This document shows, one piece after another, positions 22,178 through 34,656 of a DNA stretch of 64,000 bases. Below the pieces are notes generated by a model that saw only the letters and a program-made list of their open reading frames with translations, did not search any database and was not told where the DNA came from. Origin of the DNA: Papio anubis (taxonomy: Eukaryota; Chordata; Mammalia; Primates; Cercopithecidae); contig NC_044989.1 of the NCBI RefSeq assembly GCF_008728515.1, positions 68,418,501-68,482,500 on the forward strand. The letters are read 5' to 3'. Positions within the stretch are counted from its first letter, which is position 1. Each line of letters opens with the position of its first letter. The position numbers and the translations under genes are program-made.

Positions 22178-25100
22178 ATGACAAGATTAAGTTCACACAT
22201 AACAATATTAGCCTTAAATGTAAACGGGCTAAATGCTCCAATTAAAAGACACAGACTGGCAGTTTGGATAAAGAGTCAGGACCCATCAGGTGCGGTATTC
22301 AGGAGACCCATCTCACGTCCAGAGACACACATAGGCTCAAAATAAAGGGATGGAGGAAGATCTACCAAGCAAATGGAAAACAAAAAAAAGCAGGGGTTGC
22401 AATCCTAATCTCTGATAAAACAGACTTTAAACCAACAAAGATCAAAAGAGACAAAGAAGGCCACTACATAATGGTAAATAGATCAGTTCAAATAGAAGAG
22501 CTAACTATCCTAAATATATAGGCACCCAATACAGGACAACCCAGATTCATAAAGCAAGTCCTTAGAGACCTATAAAGAGACTTAGACTCCCACACAATAA
22601 TACTGGGAAATTTTAACACCCCACTGTCAATATTAGACAGGTCAATGAGACAGAAAGTTAACAAGGATATCCAGGAATTGAACTCAGCTCTGCACCAAGC
22701 AGACCTAATAGACATCTACAGAACTCTCCACCCCAAATCAACAGAATATACATTCTTCTCAGCACCACATCACACTTTTTCCAAAACTGACCACATAGTT
22801 GGAAGTAAAGCACTCCTCAGCCAATGTAAAAGAACAGAAAGTATAACAAACTGTCTCTCAGACCACAGTGCAATCAAACTAGAACTCAGGACTAAGAAAC
22901 TCAATCAAAACCACACAACTACATGGAAACTGAAAAACCTGCTCCTGGATGACTACTGGGTACATAACAAAATGAAGGCAGAAATAAAGATGTTCTTTGA
23001 AACCAATGAGAACAAAGACACAACATATCAGAATCTCTGGGACACATTTAAAGCAGTGTGTAGAGGGAAATTTATAGCACTAAATGCCCACAAGAGAAAG
23101 CAGAAATGATCCAAAACTGACCCCCTAACTTCACACTTAAAAGAAGTAGTGAAGCAAGAGCAAACAAATTCAAAAGCTAGCAGAAGGTAAGAAATACCTA
23201 AGATCAGAGCAGAAATGAAGGAGACAGAGACACAAAAACCCTTCAAAAAATCAGTGAATCCAGGAGCTGGGTTTTTGAAAAGATCAACAAAATTGATAGA
23301 CCGCTATCAAGACTTATAAATAAAAACACAGAGAACAATAAAATAGACGCAATAAAAGATGATAAAGGGGATATCACCACCGATCCCACAGAAATACAAA
23401 CTACCATCAGAGAATACTATAAACACCTCTATGCAAATAAACTAGAAAGTCTAGAAGAAATGAATAAATTCCTGGACACATACACCCTCTCAAGACTAAA
23501 CCAGGAAGAAGCTGAATCCCTGAATAGACCAATAACATGTTCTGAAGTTGAGGCAATAATTAATAGCCTACCAACCAAAAAAAATCCAGGACCAGACGGT
23601 TAACAGCCGGATTCTACCAGAGGTACAAAGAGGAGCTGGTACCATTCCTTCTGAAACTATTCCCATCAATAGAAAAAGAGGGAATCCTCCCTAATGCATT
23701 TTATGAGGCCAATATCATTCTGACACCAAAGCCTGGCAGAGACACAGCAAAAAAAAAAAAAAAAGAGAATTTTAGACCAATATCCCCGATGAACAATTGA
23801 TGTTAAAATCCTCAATAAAATACTGGCAAACCAAATCCAGCAGCACGTCAAAAAGCTTATCCACCACGATCAAGTTGGCTTGATCCCTGGGATGCAAAGC
23901 TGGTTCAACATACACAAATCAATAAACGTAATTCATCATATAAACAGAACCAAAGACAAAAACCACATGATTATCTCAATAGATGCAGAAAAGGCCTTGG
24001 CAAAATTCAACAGCCCTTCATGCTAAAAACTCTCAATAAACTAGGTATTGATGGGATGTATCTCAAAATAATAAGAGCTGTTTATGACAAACCCTCAGCC
24101 AATATCATACTGAATGGGCAAAAACTGGAAGCATTCCCTTTGAAAACTGGCACAAGACAGGGATGCCCTTTCTCACCACTCCTATTCAACATAGTGTTGG
24201 AAGTTCTGGCCAGGGCAATCAGGCAAGAGAAAGAAATAAAGGGTATTCAATTAGGAAAAGAGGAAGTCAAATTGTCTCTGTTTGCAGATGACATGATTGT
24301 ATACTTAGAAAACCCCATCGTCTCAGCCCAAAATCTCCTTAAGCTGATAAGCAACTTAAGCAAAGTCTCCAGATACAAAATCAATGTGCAAAAATCACAA
24401 GCATTCCTACACACAAATAGCAGACAAACAGACAGCCAAATCATGAGTGAACTCCCATTCACAATTGCTTCAAAGAGAATAAAATACTTAGGAATCCAAC
24501 TAACAAGGAATGCGAAGGACCGCTTCAAGAAGAACTACAAACCACTGCTCAATGAAATAAAAGAGGACACAAAAAAAAGGAAGAATATTCCATGCTCATG
24601 GATAGGAAGAATCAATATTGTGAAAATGGCCATACTGCCCAAGGTAATTTATGGATTCAATGCCATCCCCATCAAGCTACCAATGACTTTCTTCACAGAA
24701 TTGGAAAAAACGACTTTAAAGTTCATATGGCACCAAAAAAGAGCCTGCATTGCCAAGACAATCCTAAGCCAAAAGAACAAAGCTGGAGGCATCACACTAC
24801 CTGACTTCAAACTATACTACAAGGCTACAGTAACCAAAATAGCATGGTACTGGTACCAAAACAGAGATATGGACCAATGGAACAGAATAGAGCCCCCAGA
24901 AATAATACCACACATCTACAACCATCTGATCTTTGATAAACCTGACAAAAACAAGAAAAGGGGAAAGGATTCCCTATTTAATAAATGGTGCTGGGAAAAC
25001 TGGCTAGCCATATGTGGAAAGCTGAAACTGAATCCCTTCCTTACACCTTATACAAAAATTAATTCAAGATGGATTAGAGACTTAAATATGAGACCTAAAA

Positions 25101-25996
25101 CCATAAAAACCCTGGAAGAAAACCTAGGCAATACCATTCAGGCCATAGGCGTGGGCAAGGACATCATAACTAAAACACCAAAAGCAATGGCAACAAAAGT
25201 CAAAATTGACAAATGGGATCTAATTAAACTAAAGAGCTTCTGAACAGCAAAAGAAATTACCATCAGAGTGAACAGGCAACCTACAGAATGGGAGAAAATT
25301 TTTACAATCTAACCGTCTGGCAAAGGGCTAATATCCAGAATCTACAAATAACTTAAACAAATTTACAAGAAAAAATCAACCTCATCAAAAAGTGGGCAAA
25401 GGATATGAACAGACACCTCTCAAAAGAAGACATTTATACAGCCAACAGACACATGAAAAAATGCTCATCATCACTGGCCATCAGAGAAATGCAAATCAAA
25501 ACCACAATGAGATACCATCTCACACCAGTTACAATGGTGATCGTTAAAAAGTCAGGAAACAACATGTGGGAGAGGATGTGGAGAAATAGGAATGCTTTTA
25601 CACTGTTGGTGGGACTGTAAACTAGTTCAACCATTGTGGAAGACACTGTGGTGATTCCTCAAGGATCTAGAACTAGAAATACCATTTGACCCAGTCATTC
25701 CATTACTGGGTATATACCCAAAGGATTATAAATCATGCTGCTATAAAGACACATGCACTTGTATGTTTATTGCAGCACTATTCACAATAGCAAAGACTTG
25801 GAACCAACCTAAATGTCCATCAATGATAGACTGGATTAAGAAAATGTGGCACATGGAATACTATGCAGCCATAAAAAGTGATGAGTTCATGTCCTTTGTA
25901 GGGACATGGACGAAGCTGGAAACCATCATTCTGAGCAAACTGTCACAAGGACAGAAAACCAAACACTGCATGATCTCACTCATAGGTGGGAATTGA
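22178..25996 (+). pseudogene. L1 ORF2 relic (endonuclease / reverse transcriptase)
   Basis: ORF2p normally combines an apurinic-type endonuclease, a reverse transcriptase and a Cys-rich C-terminus. The total length, 3.8 kb, matches the family's 1275 codons, but the frame is split. The endonuclease pieces are 22264-22521 (QETHLTSRD) and 22645-23109 (ends with the SDHSAIKLEL motif). The reverse-transcriptase piece is 24020-25243 (407 codons) with GTRQGCPFSPLLFN and the catalytic FADD at about 24280. C-terminal pieces lie at 25405-25620 and 25763-25996. Frames alternate between pieces, so several frameshifts and stops exist, and a short A-tract expansion at 23751-23764 is one likely cause. Confidence 0.95.
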
Positions 25997-26226
25997 ACAA
26001 TGAGAACACTTATACAAAAGGTGGGGAACATCACACACTGGGGCCTGTTGTGGGGTGGTGGGAGTGGGGAGGGATAGCATTAGGAGATATACCTAATGTA
26101 AATGAGGAGTTAATGGGTGCAGCACACCAACATGACACATGTATACATATGTAACAAACCTGCACATTGTGCACATGTACCCTAGAACTTAAAGTATAAT
26201 AATAAAAAATAAAATAAAATAAAAAA

Positions 26227-26308
26227 TGAAAGAAAGAAGGAAAGAAGAAAGAAAGAAAGAGAGAGAGAGAGAAAGAAAGAAAGAAGAAAAGAAAAGAAAA
26301 GAAAAAAA
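26227..26308 (+). repeat. Polypurine (GAAA/GA)n microsatellite
   Basis: An imperfect GAAA and GAGA tract directly follows the L1 A-tail and probably grew from it. Confidence 0.93.
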
Positions 26309-28366
26309 TGGTCATATCTGTAGATCTTCTGATTGGACTTAGAGAAATATAGATTAAAAACAAAAATTAAAAATATGCCCAAGATTTAAACTCAAAGTTA
26401 TCAATTGTGGTTTTATTGATTAGGAATAAAAATAGAGTTAAATGCAGTTTAATGATATATAGAGTGGATGCCTTAATAAGCTATGGTTTCATTGATGAGA
26501 ATCTGTGCAGCCATTCATAATTATTAAAAGAAAATAGAACAGCATAAAAGAAAAATCCTATAGTATATTGTTAAAGAATATACATCACTTTGCTCAATTA
26601 AATGAAGTCTAACATCCTTTGCAATATTTGTGATTGCACTTTGTAGTCAATATATGCTCCCCACCCCTTCTCATAGCACTTGAAAGGAAAATGCCTGTTG
26701 AAAGATGATAGACTCTAGAGTGAAGAGGGGAGAGAAGTTGGAGGGGAGACAAATTTTCTAAGTAGTCTTTTTTTTTTTTTTTTTTTTTACAAAATGGCCT
26801 ACATAACCTTATAACTAGAGGAATGCAGGTTATATTTGGAAGGCAAGGAACTTTATGTTTCTACTTTTCCTGTAATGTAAATATATGAAGAATTGAAGAA
26901 ATAAAGCACCTAATGAGAATTGGCAGCCAATTAAAAAAGAAAAAAGACTCAAGAAAGATGCAAACAAGAGGCACAAACTATGTACAGAGATTTTCTTCCT
27001 TCCGTGGAGCACCGTGTCATACGAAAGACTCCCAGAAACAGATGACAAAAATGTCCAACTTTCAATCTTCCCATGGTTATGGTTCCATAGAAGGTAGGGA
27101 TGTACATAAACCCACACTCAGGTGTAAGGGAAGTTCAATACAGGCCCATACCCAGTTATAATGTGATCATCCTGATACCATTACGTTTGTTTGTTCAGGC
27201 TATCACAAAAGGGAAGAACACAGAATCCCAGGCTAAAATGCTGGGATTGCAGGCATGAGCCATTATGCTTGGCCCTGGCAATCTTTAAGTGGAGACATTT
27301 GTAGTAATTTGTACCATGTACTCTGCTGTGGTACAGTGTATGCTGTGATCTTTATTAATTGGAAAATAAGTAACTATTCATGAAGAGGACCCCATCCTTT
27401 GGTAGATCTTCTGTAAAGCTCCTATCCCTAGAGTAAAATAGTTGCATCTGTATACAAGAGATAATGGGTTTGAAAATCTAAATTAACAAAATCGGCTTAA
27501 TCTCATTGATAACATAGTTAATTCTCTGCACTCAGAAACAAAGTATTTCATGTAAAGGAAAAGTAGAGTGTTCTATGGTTTTATTTGCTTATTTTGCTTT
27601 GTTTTATAGGGTTGGTAGTGGAAACTTATTTTTATTAGCAACCATTATTGATGAGTGTTTCTTGAATTCCAAATGAGGGAGAAACCTCTGTTTTTATGTC
27701 TTATGTCAATAGCATATTTTATTCCCTTCATATCAGGTAATAAATGATAACTCACTACCTTATTAGTGTTATGTTCACTTCATTCCCCAAGTACCTATTA
27801 GCCCTAGGGGCAAAAATCTTGAAAGGATCAAGTCACACTGACTCTCTCCCATAGTGGTCAACATACAACTGCCCTCGGGGACCCTCCCCAGGTTGATTTC
27901 TCTCTTACTCACTTTTCACTCTCACTTTTATCAGTGTCCTTGGCCACAGCTGCAGTCATCTAATAGCAATTCAAAGGAAGTGGCATAAAAATATAATGTG
28001 CAGATAAATATAGCAGGGAATCCAATCTTTGAGTCCAGATCTGGCACTTCTTTTGTAAACTACTCAACTAGATTTTGAAGTTCTTAAGGACAGTGACCTC
28101 TTTTCTGCCTCCTTCGTGTCTTTTTCTGTGCCTGGTATGTTTCTATAATTCTATATAGTTTTGACTGGTTAGTTGATTGATCAGATTTATTTTTTTGGCT
28201 ATTATACCAAAAAGGTCTCTAAAATGTATATAAACTAGTTAGTATAAAGAATTCTGACATCATTTTCCGAGCATGAACAAAAATATAGTAGAAATTTTAT
28301 TATAACACAATTGTTGGCCGGAAGAAACACATCTGTATTTTGAAGGAAAAAGAATATGTTCTGTTC
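26309..28366. other. Mostly unassigned intergenic DNA
   Basis: The stretch holds a T21 tract (26768-26788), a 47-bp antisense Alu scrap at 27229-27275, and an L2-tail-like piece at about 28065-28150 (GACAGTGACCTCTTTTCTGCC). The rest is AT-rich and unrecognised. No gene is visible. Confidence 0.6.
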
Positions 28367-28680
28367 GGCCAGATGTGGTGGATCACGCCTGTAATTCCAG
28401 CATTTTGGGAGGCCAAAGCGGGCAGATCACGAGGTCAGGATATTGAGACCATCCTGTCTAACACGGTGAAACCCTGTCTCTACTGAAAAAAATATACACA
28501 CAAAAAATTAGTTGGGCATGGTGGCAGGCGCCTGTAGTCCCAGCTATTCGGGAGGCTGAGGCAGGAGAATGGTATGAACCCAGGAGGCAGAGCTTGCAGT
28601 GAGCCCAGATCGAACCACTGCACTCCAGACTCTCTCCAGGTGACAGAGAGAGACTCCCTCTCAAAAAAAAAAAAAAGAAA
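28367..28680 (+). repeat. AluY-type SINE
   Basis: Full-length Alu with Y-type features (GGATCACGAGGTCAGGA-like, ACACGGTGAAACCC). The flanking duplication is AAAAGAATATG(T)TCTGTTC, about 19 bp with one mismatch. Confidence 0.93.
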
Positions 28681-28956
28681 AAAAGAATATGTCCTGTTCA
28701 ATGAGTACAATTAAATGTAATGTGTAGAGAAACTCAGAAAAAAATATATAATTATCTAAGGTAATTACATTACATTTGAGTGATGTTTTTAAATTCTATT
28801 TCTCAAATATTCTATAAAAAATTATATTATATTAAATGTAAGAAATACAAAGGAAGAAGCATGGCAGACACAATTTCGTAGATTAAAAATGTTTCTGTTC
28901 CTTCATTAGAAAATCTTAGAATGAATAAATATTTCATTTAAAAATAGGTACACAGA

Positions 28957-29247
28957 GTCTGGGTGTGGTGGCTCACGCCTGTAATCCCAACACTTCGGGA
29001 GGCCGAGGCAGGTGGATTGCCTGAGATCAGGAGATGGCAACCAGCCTGGCCAACATAGTGAAACCCCATTGCTATTAAAAATACAATAATTAGCTGGGTG
29101 TGGTGGTGTGCACCTGTAATCCCAGCTACTCGGGAGGTTGAGGCAGGAGAATCACTTGAGATGGAAGTTGCAGTGAGCCAAGATTGCACCACTGCACTCC
29201 AGCTTGGGCAACAGAGTGAGACTCTGTCTCAAAAAAAAAAAAAAAAA
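28957..29247 (+). repeat. Alu (AluS-type)
   Basis: Near-complete Alu with internal deletion around AGGAGATGGCAACCAGCC and an A17 tail. The target duplication AGGTACACA is seen at 28947 and 29248. Confidence 0.93.
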
Positions 29248-29604
29248 GGTACACAAAAAAGTTAGCCTTGAGAAACTTTCCATTGTGAAAGAGGAAGTAA
29301 AATTATATTGATTTTTAAAATTGTCATCAGTTTACTGGTAAAGCTATGGCTACTATAGCTTCGAAGGTCTTAAAATAGACTTTGCAAAAGCAACTACAGT
29401 CACCATAGTGTTTCAGATAAAGGATCCTTTCTAAATGGGTGGTATTTACTTTATGTCCTTAAATGTAAGCCAATCCCTTGGCCTAGATCAAAATAACATA
29501 GCAGGCAGGAAAAACAGGAGAGAATTCCAAAGACTTGTGGCTTAAAAGACAGTGGAACTTGTTGAAATCACCACATGTGTAAGTCCAAACCCCATATCCC
29601 TACA

Positions 29605-30020
29605 TTAATTTGTAAACAACTCCTAGAATTGTGTCCCCACAAAAGACGTTGAAGTCCTAACATCCAGTATTTGCGTATGTGACCTTATTTGGAAATAGGG
29701 TCTTCACAGAGGTAATCAAGTCAAATGAGGTCATTACGGCAGACTCTAACCCAATATGACTGGTATTCTTATTAAAAGAGCAAATTCGGACACACAGACA
29801 GACATGAACATGGGGCAAATGCCATTGAACATGAAGGCAGAGATTGGGGTGATGATTCTACAAGTGAAAGAACATCAAAGATTGCCAGCAAACCACAGGC
29901 TATGAGAAAGGCATGAACAGACTCTCTCACAGCCCTCAGAAAGAACCAACCCTGCTGGCACCTTCATATTAGATTTTGGGCCTTCAGAACTGTGAGACCA
30001 CACATTTCTGTTGCTTAAGC
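29605..30020 (+). repeat. MaLR LTR (MLT1-like), 5' part
   Basis: The MLT1 signature is clear: AATTGTGTCCCCACAAAAG, TGTGACCTTATTTGGAAATAGGGTC, AAAGATTGCCAGCAAACCAC, GAAAGAACCAACCCTGC, and AACTGTGAGACCACACATTTCTG. It stops at TTGCTTAAGC, where a MER1 transposon begins. Confidence 0.85.
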
Positions 30021-30505
30021 CAGGGGTCCCCAACTCCTGAAACTGGTCCATGGCCTGTTAGGAACCAAGCTGCACAGCTTCTTCTGTGTTTACAGCCGCT
30101 CCTCATCACTTTCATTACCACCTGAACTCCACCTCCTGTCAGATCAACAGCACATTAGATTCTTATAGGAGTGTGGACCCTGTTGTGAACTGTGCATGCA
30201 AGGGATCTAGGTTGCATGCTCCTTATGGGAATCTAATGCCTGATGATCTGTCAATGTCTCCCACCACTCCCAGGCGGGACCATCTAGTTACAGGAAAACA
30301 AGCTCAGGGCTCTCACTGATTCTACATTATGGTGAGTTGTGGAATTATCTCATTATATATTACAATGTAATAATGATAGAAATAAAGTACACAATAAATG
30401 TAATGCACTTGAACCATCCCAAAACCATCCCCCACCAACCCAGTCCATGGAAAAATTGTCTTCCATGTAACCTGTCCCTGGTGCCAAAAAGGTTGGGGAC
30501 TGCTG
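30021..30505 (+). mobile_element. hAT-Charlie MITE, MER1A-like
   Basis: Terminal inverted repeats CAGGGGTCCCCAAC and GTTGGGGACTGCTG bound a 485-bp element. Internal phrases are GGATCTAGGTTGCATGCTCC and GGAAAACAAGCTCAGGGC. Length and content match MER1A better than the shorter MER1B. Non-autonomous; no transposase. Confidence 0.88.
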
Positions 30506-30644
30506 TTATAGACTACACAGGTGACTGAAAGAGGATCTTTAGGCTAAAAACCAGTACGGTGTATATACACACAAAATGTATTGAAAGCTGAGAATATGTC
30601 ATGAGGAATCAAGGAGGAAAGTGCTTCAGGTCATCAGATTTTTA

Positions 30645-31195
30645 AAAAATAGTTTTTTTCAAGATTAATTTACATACAGTAAAATGCATACATTTCAACT
30701 GTGCAATTCAATGAGTTTTGACAAACATGTAGACCATCCCAATCAAGCTATAAAACATTTCCCAGAAGGTTCACTTACGCCCTTTCCAGCCAATCCCCTC
30801 TACGGCTATGGCTGCCAACCACTACTCTTCTATTACTGTAGGTTGATACTGCCAGTTCTAGAACTTCACGTAAATAGAGTTACACAATATGCACTATTTT
30901 GTCTGTCTTCTTTCACACAGAATGATGGGTTTTTTGTTTGTTTGTTTTCTTTATTTTCCAAAACTATTTCTTAGTGTGAACAGCATGATTTTTTTTGAGT
31001 GAATAAATGAGTCAAAAAGATATGAACATTCAGATACAAGTCTTTGTGTGAACATATATTTTCCTTTCTCTTTGGTAAATACCTGACAGTAGAATAGCTG
31101 GGCCATATGGTAAGTGTATGTTTATTTTTATAAGAAACTGTCAAACTGTTTTCTAAAGTGGCCATACCATTTTATATATACAACTACTTTTCCTA
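30645..31195 (-). repeat. Old L1 (L1M) 3' region, antisense
   Basis: Reverse-strand L1M: AATTTACATACAGTAAAATGCATAC, TTTGTGTGAACATATATTTTCC, AATAGCTGGGCCATATGGTAAG. It continues at 31700 after other insertions. Confidence 0.75.
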
Positions 31196-31197
31196 CA

Positions 31198-31365
31198 TTG
31201 GCCTTTTACAGGCCAAAGAGTAAATAAACATTTCAGGCTTTGTGGGCCACGTATGGTGTCAGTTACACATCCTTCTTTATTTTACAACCCTTTAAAACTG
31301 TAAAAATAATTCTTAACTCAAGTGCCATACAAAAGCAGGCCACGGTTAGACTTGGCTCCAGTGAA
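31198..31365 (+). repeat. hAT-type DNA transposon fragment
   Basis: The phrase TTACAGGCCAAAGAGTAAATAAACATTTCAGGCTTTGTGGGCCA and the end AGGCCACGGTTAGACTTGGC match a common hAT-type MER element whose exact name I am unsure of. It lies inside antisense L1M. Confidence 0.55.
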
Positions 31366-31369
31366 AATT

Positions 31370-31700
31370 ATGTATCAAGTCAGGGTTCAACCAGAAAAAC
31401 AGGACCACCAGAAGATATATATAGAATTAGGGATTTGTTACAAGAGTTTGGCATTATATAATTGTTGGAAGCTGGTTAAAAGTTTTGCTATTTTGTAAGG
31501 TTGTTTTCTCTATATCTTGTCCTGGAGTTTGAAATTCACAGGGCAGGCCATCAGGAGGGAAGATGGATGTACAGTGGGGGAGGTTAGGAATAGACTGGAC
31601 TTTACACACCAGTTGAAGACCATGAGGAGAGACTGACACCTTCGTCAGTTCTTGTTGCCACTGACCTTGGTAGTGTGGGTATCTGACAGAAATCAGAACC
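31370..31700 (-). repeat. MLT2-like LTR fragment
   Basis: It opens with AGTCAGGGTTCAACCAGAAAAACAG and a GATATATATAGAATTAGGG phrase, which resemble the reverse of an ERVL MLT2 LTR end. The remainder is diverged, so this is tentative. Confidence 0.4.
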
Positions 31701-31865
31701 TTCAACCACACCCTCACCAACACTTGCCATGGTCAGGTTTAGATTTTAGCCATTGTACTGAGTGTATACTGATATCTCGTTTTGGCTTTAATTTGCATTT
31801 CCATGATGACTAATGATGCTGAGAATATTTTCATGTGTTATTGGCTGTTCGTAGGTCATCAGATT
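31700..31865 (-). repeat. Old L1 (L1M), antisense continuation
   Basis: The phrases CACACCCTCACCAACACTTGCC and ATTTGCATTTCCATGATGAC continue the L1M copy at 30645-31195. Confidence 0.7.
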
Positions 31866-31875
31866 TTAAGGGTAC

Positions 31876-31908
<33 letters not shown>

Positions 31909-31947
31909 TTTTTAAAAAGCAATATGAGGTCAAGAATAGCTCTACAT

Positions 31948-32243
31948 GGCTGGGTATAGTGGCTCACGCCTGTAATCACAGCGCTTTGGGAGGCTGAGCC
32001 TGGCAAATTGCTTGAACTCAGGAGGTCAAGACCAGCTTGGGCTACATAGCAAAACACAGTCTCTACAAAAAAAATTAAAAATTAGCCCAGTGTTGTTGGG
32101 CACCTGTAGTCCCAGCTACTTGGGAGGCTGAGGCAGAAGGATCACTTGAGCCTGGGAGGTTGAGGCTGCAATGAGCCGAGATTGAAACACCGCACTGTAG
32201 CCTGGGAGACAGAGCAAGACCCTGTCTCAAAAAAAAAAAAAAA
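31948..32243 (+). repeat. Alu (AluJ-type)
   Basis: Full-length old Alu with many substitutions and an A15 tail; AGCTCTA(C/T) flanks it. A T27 tract with TTTC-like edge lies just upstream at 31878-31913. Confidence 0.9.
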
Positions 32244-32324
32244 TAAGTAAAAATAGAAGAGCTCTATAGCTTATTTCAAAAAGCTACTTAGCATTTGGAA
32301 CCTTAGTTAGCTTTGAGATTGCTA

Positions 32325-32600
32325 GACTGACAGTTAAACACCTGAGCAATGTCATCAGGTAGGCCTGGGTCAAACCCTGACCCTGCTGCCTCCTGGCTGT
32401 GTGATCTTGGGCCAGTTTCTTAACTTCTCTCAGCTTCAGCTTCCAAACATATAAAACAATACCTACCCCATGGATTGATTATGAAGCATGAATGAGATAA
32501 GATCAATTTACTATTTGGGGATTCACATAGTATGTTCACATAGATATCACAATCCTTTACAGCCTGGTACAGAGTAGATGTTCAATCAATGGTAGCACAT
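32325..32600 (+). repeat. MIR SINE
   Basis: Forward MIR phrases include CCTGGCTGTGTGATCTTGGGCCAGTTTCTTAAC and, at the end, GCCTGGTACAGAGTAGATGTTCAATCAATG. Confidence 0.8.
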
Positions 32601-33319
32601 TGTTCTGTGTCTGAATTTTAAACTTCCACCATGGGGATTGCGGAGAGACATTTAAGAAGAGAAAGACAGTTGTCTTTCCAAAAGTGCTGTAGCTGTGGTA
32701 GTACACATTGTTATGCTTTCTTTTATTCCTTTTCTTCCTTCTGGATTCAGTGTCCTTCATGAAGTACATCCTTTAGAAGCTCTTTCAGAGAGGGTTTGTG
32801 AATGGCACACTCTCAAAGCCTTTATTTGAAAGTGTCTTCATTACACTCTGTCATACGAGAGTGAGGACATAATAAAGACCCTTTTACATTTTTATTCTAT
32901 ATCATACCGTGATTCCAAGAAGAGACTCAGCTCATTAAAAATGACTGCTTTAGCTTCAGGAAACCACATATGTTTTAGTTAGGTGAAGCAAGTACTTTTA
33001 ATTGTTGTTGGTACTGTCATTTATACCCTTTTAAGTGGATCTACCATCTCAAAAAATGAATTTGTTCAAATTTGTGTTAAGGAAATTCATCCTTAGTAAG
33101 CAAATATTGAATAATGATGGAAAATATGTCCTGTATGCTAGAAATATTCCCCAGGTTTCAGGTGTCCACTGCCCATCAGAGGCAGCACTGGGCAAGGTAT
33201 ATTCAACCTTTGCAGAATAGATGAACTTCTTAGAATACAGCTGACCTGGTTTGTACACCTTATCCATGCAGTGAAACAACGTGGTTAGAAAATAAAACCA
33301 CCACTGAGAACACACAAAT
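32601..33319. other. Unassigned intergenic DNA
   Basis: About 700 bp in which I recognise no gene or repeat family. Short stop-free runs exist but none has coding character. Confidence 0.5.
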
Positions 33320-33503
33320 GCTGTGGTTCTCAAACTCGAGCACGCGCCAGAACACCCGGAGGGCTTGCTGCAACACAGCTTGCCGCCCTGACACCCCAGA
33401 GTTTCTGATTCATCAGGTGTGGGGCAGCTTGCTGAGAATTTTCACTTCTGACAGGTTCCCAGGTGACAGTGATGCTGCTGGTTCAGGACAACACTTTGAG
33501 ACC
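33320..33503 (+). repeat. hAT-Charlie-type MITE
   Basis: The element starts CTGTGGTTCTCAAACTCGAG and ends CAACACTTTGAGACCC. It has internal AGAGTTTCTGATTCATCAGG and GTGACAGTGATGCTGCTGG. This is a common short non-autonomous hAT element with inverted termini; I do not name the family. Confidence 0.7.
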
Positions 33504-33817
33504 CAAAGATCTATGGTATTTAAATAAACCAGGGCCATCTATGCTGATCATCAGAATTTAACAGACCTAAGTTTTTTCGTTTCAGGATGTAGATAAGTTC
33601 TCTCCCTGATATTGATCACTACTAAAAATAATGGAGGAAATGTTTCCAGTAGGAAAAATCATTGCCTATCTGGAAAATTATTTGAAATCAGTTATTAAAG
33701 CTTGAAGATCAACTTACCATTTGGGTTTCACATATTATAAACAATCATAATGAAAATGACACATAGAGCTAACGTTGAATAAGCTACTATAAAACATGTC
33801 TTTAAAATGAGACTATA

Positions 33818-33908
33818 GGCCAAGTGCAGTGGTTTATGCCTGTAATCTCAGCACTTTAGGAGGCTGAGGCATGCAAATTGCTTGAACTAAGTTCAAGACT
33901 AGCCTGGG
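33818..33908 (+). repeat. Old Alu, left part (host of nested insertion)
   Basis: The first 90 bp of a diverged Alu end at AAGACTAGCCTGGG, where AluY sequence begins. Its remaining part lies at 34657-34886. Confidence 0.9.
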
Positions 33909-34138
33909 GGCCGGGCGCGGTGGCTCAAGCCTGTAATCCCAGCACTTTGGGAGGCCGAGGCAGGCGGATCACGAGGTCAGGAGATCGAGACCATCCTGGC
34001 TAACACGGTGAAACCCCATCTCTACTAAAAAATACAAAAAACTAGCCGGGCGAGGTGGCGGGCGCCTGTAGTCCCAGCTACTCGGGAGGCTGAGGCAGGA
34101 GAATGGCGTAAACCCGGGAGGCGGAGCTTGCAGTGAGC
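33909..34138 (+). repeat. AluY (Old World monkey type), 3'-truncated
   Basis: Starts GGCCGGGCGCGGTGGCTCAAG and matches the cercopithecid AluY consensus closely. It stops abruptly at GCAGTGAGC without the right end or A-tail. Confidence 0.95.
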
Positions 34139-34348
34139 AAAGCTGTCATAGTAAAAAATAAAAAAGTGGTTTTTCTGCATATTGGCAATGAACAATTAAA
34201 AATTAAAATTTTCAAAAATACTAATAGCACCAAATGCCATGAAATACATTAAGATAAATCTAATAGAATATATGCAAGATTTTCATGTTGAAAATTTGCA
34301 AACGTCCCAATCAAAACTCCAGTAAGCTTTTGATTAAAACATATACTT
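34139..34348 (+). repeat. L1 fragment between two Alu pieces
   Basis: AT-rich sequence with ORF2-type phrases (AACGTCCCAATCAAAACTCC, then AGTAAGCTTTTGATTAAAAC). It is sandwiched between two Alu segments. Confidence 0.6.
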
Positions 34349-34656
34349 GCTGGGTGCAGTGGCTCATGCCCGTAATCTCAGCACTTTAGGAGGCCAAGGC
34401 GGGCGGATCACAAGGTCAGGAGATCGAGACCATCCTGGCTAACACGGTGAAACCCCGTCTCTACTAAAAAATACAAAAAACTAGCCGGGCGAGGTGGCGG
34501 GCGCCTGTAGTCCCAGCTACTCGGGAGGCTGAGGCAGGAGAATGGCGTGAACCCGGGAGGCAGAGCTTGCAGTGAGCCGAGATCGCGCGACTGCACTCCA
34601 GCCTGGGCAATGAGCCAGACTTCATCTCAAAAAAAAAAAAAAAAAAAAAAAAAAAA
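34349..34656 (+). repeat. Alu with old left end and AluY body
   Basis: The first 55 bp carry older-type differences (GTAATCTCAGCACTTTAGGAGG). From about 34400 the copy matches monkey AluY almost perfectly and ends in an A30 tail. The mosaic suggests conversion or recombination. Confidence 0.92.

Larger units (their letters stand above)
20094..26220 (+). mobile_element. L1PA-type LINE-1, structurally full length, defective
   Basis: The element starts with GGGGGAGGTCACAAGATGGCCG, the canonical L1 5' end. It has a 5'UTR of about 1.0 kb, decayed ORF1 and ORF2, and a 3'UTR with the primate phrase GGGGAGGGATAGCATTAGGAG. It ends in an A-rich tail containing AATAAA motifs. At 6.1 kb it is not 5'-truncated. 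Both reading frames carry stops and frameshifts, so it cannot mobilise itself. Divergence suggests an L1PA subfamily active before or near the base of the Old World monkey radiation; the subfamily is not resolved by eye. I found no clear target-site duplication. Confidence 0.96.

Noticed and set aside
24020..25243. A 407-codon open frame, the longest in the window
   Set aside because: It is the surviving reverse-transcriptase and C-terminal part of the L1 ORF2 relic, flanked by stops and frameshifts, so not an independent gene.
20094..26220. A mobilisation-competent L1
   Set aside because: Both ORFs contain several stops and frameshifts and the CpGs are decayed, so it is an old defective copy.
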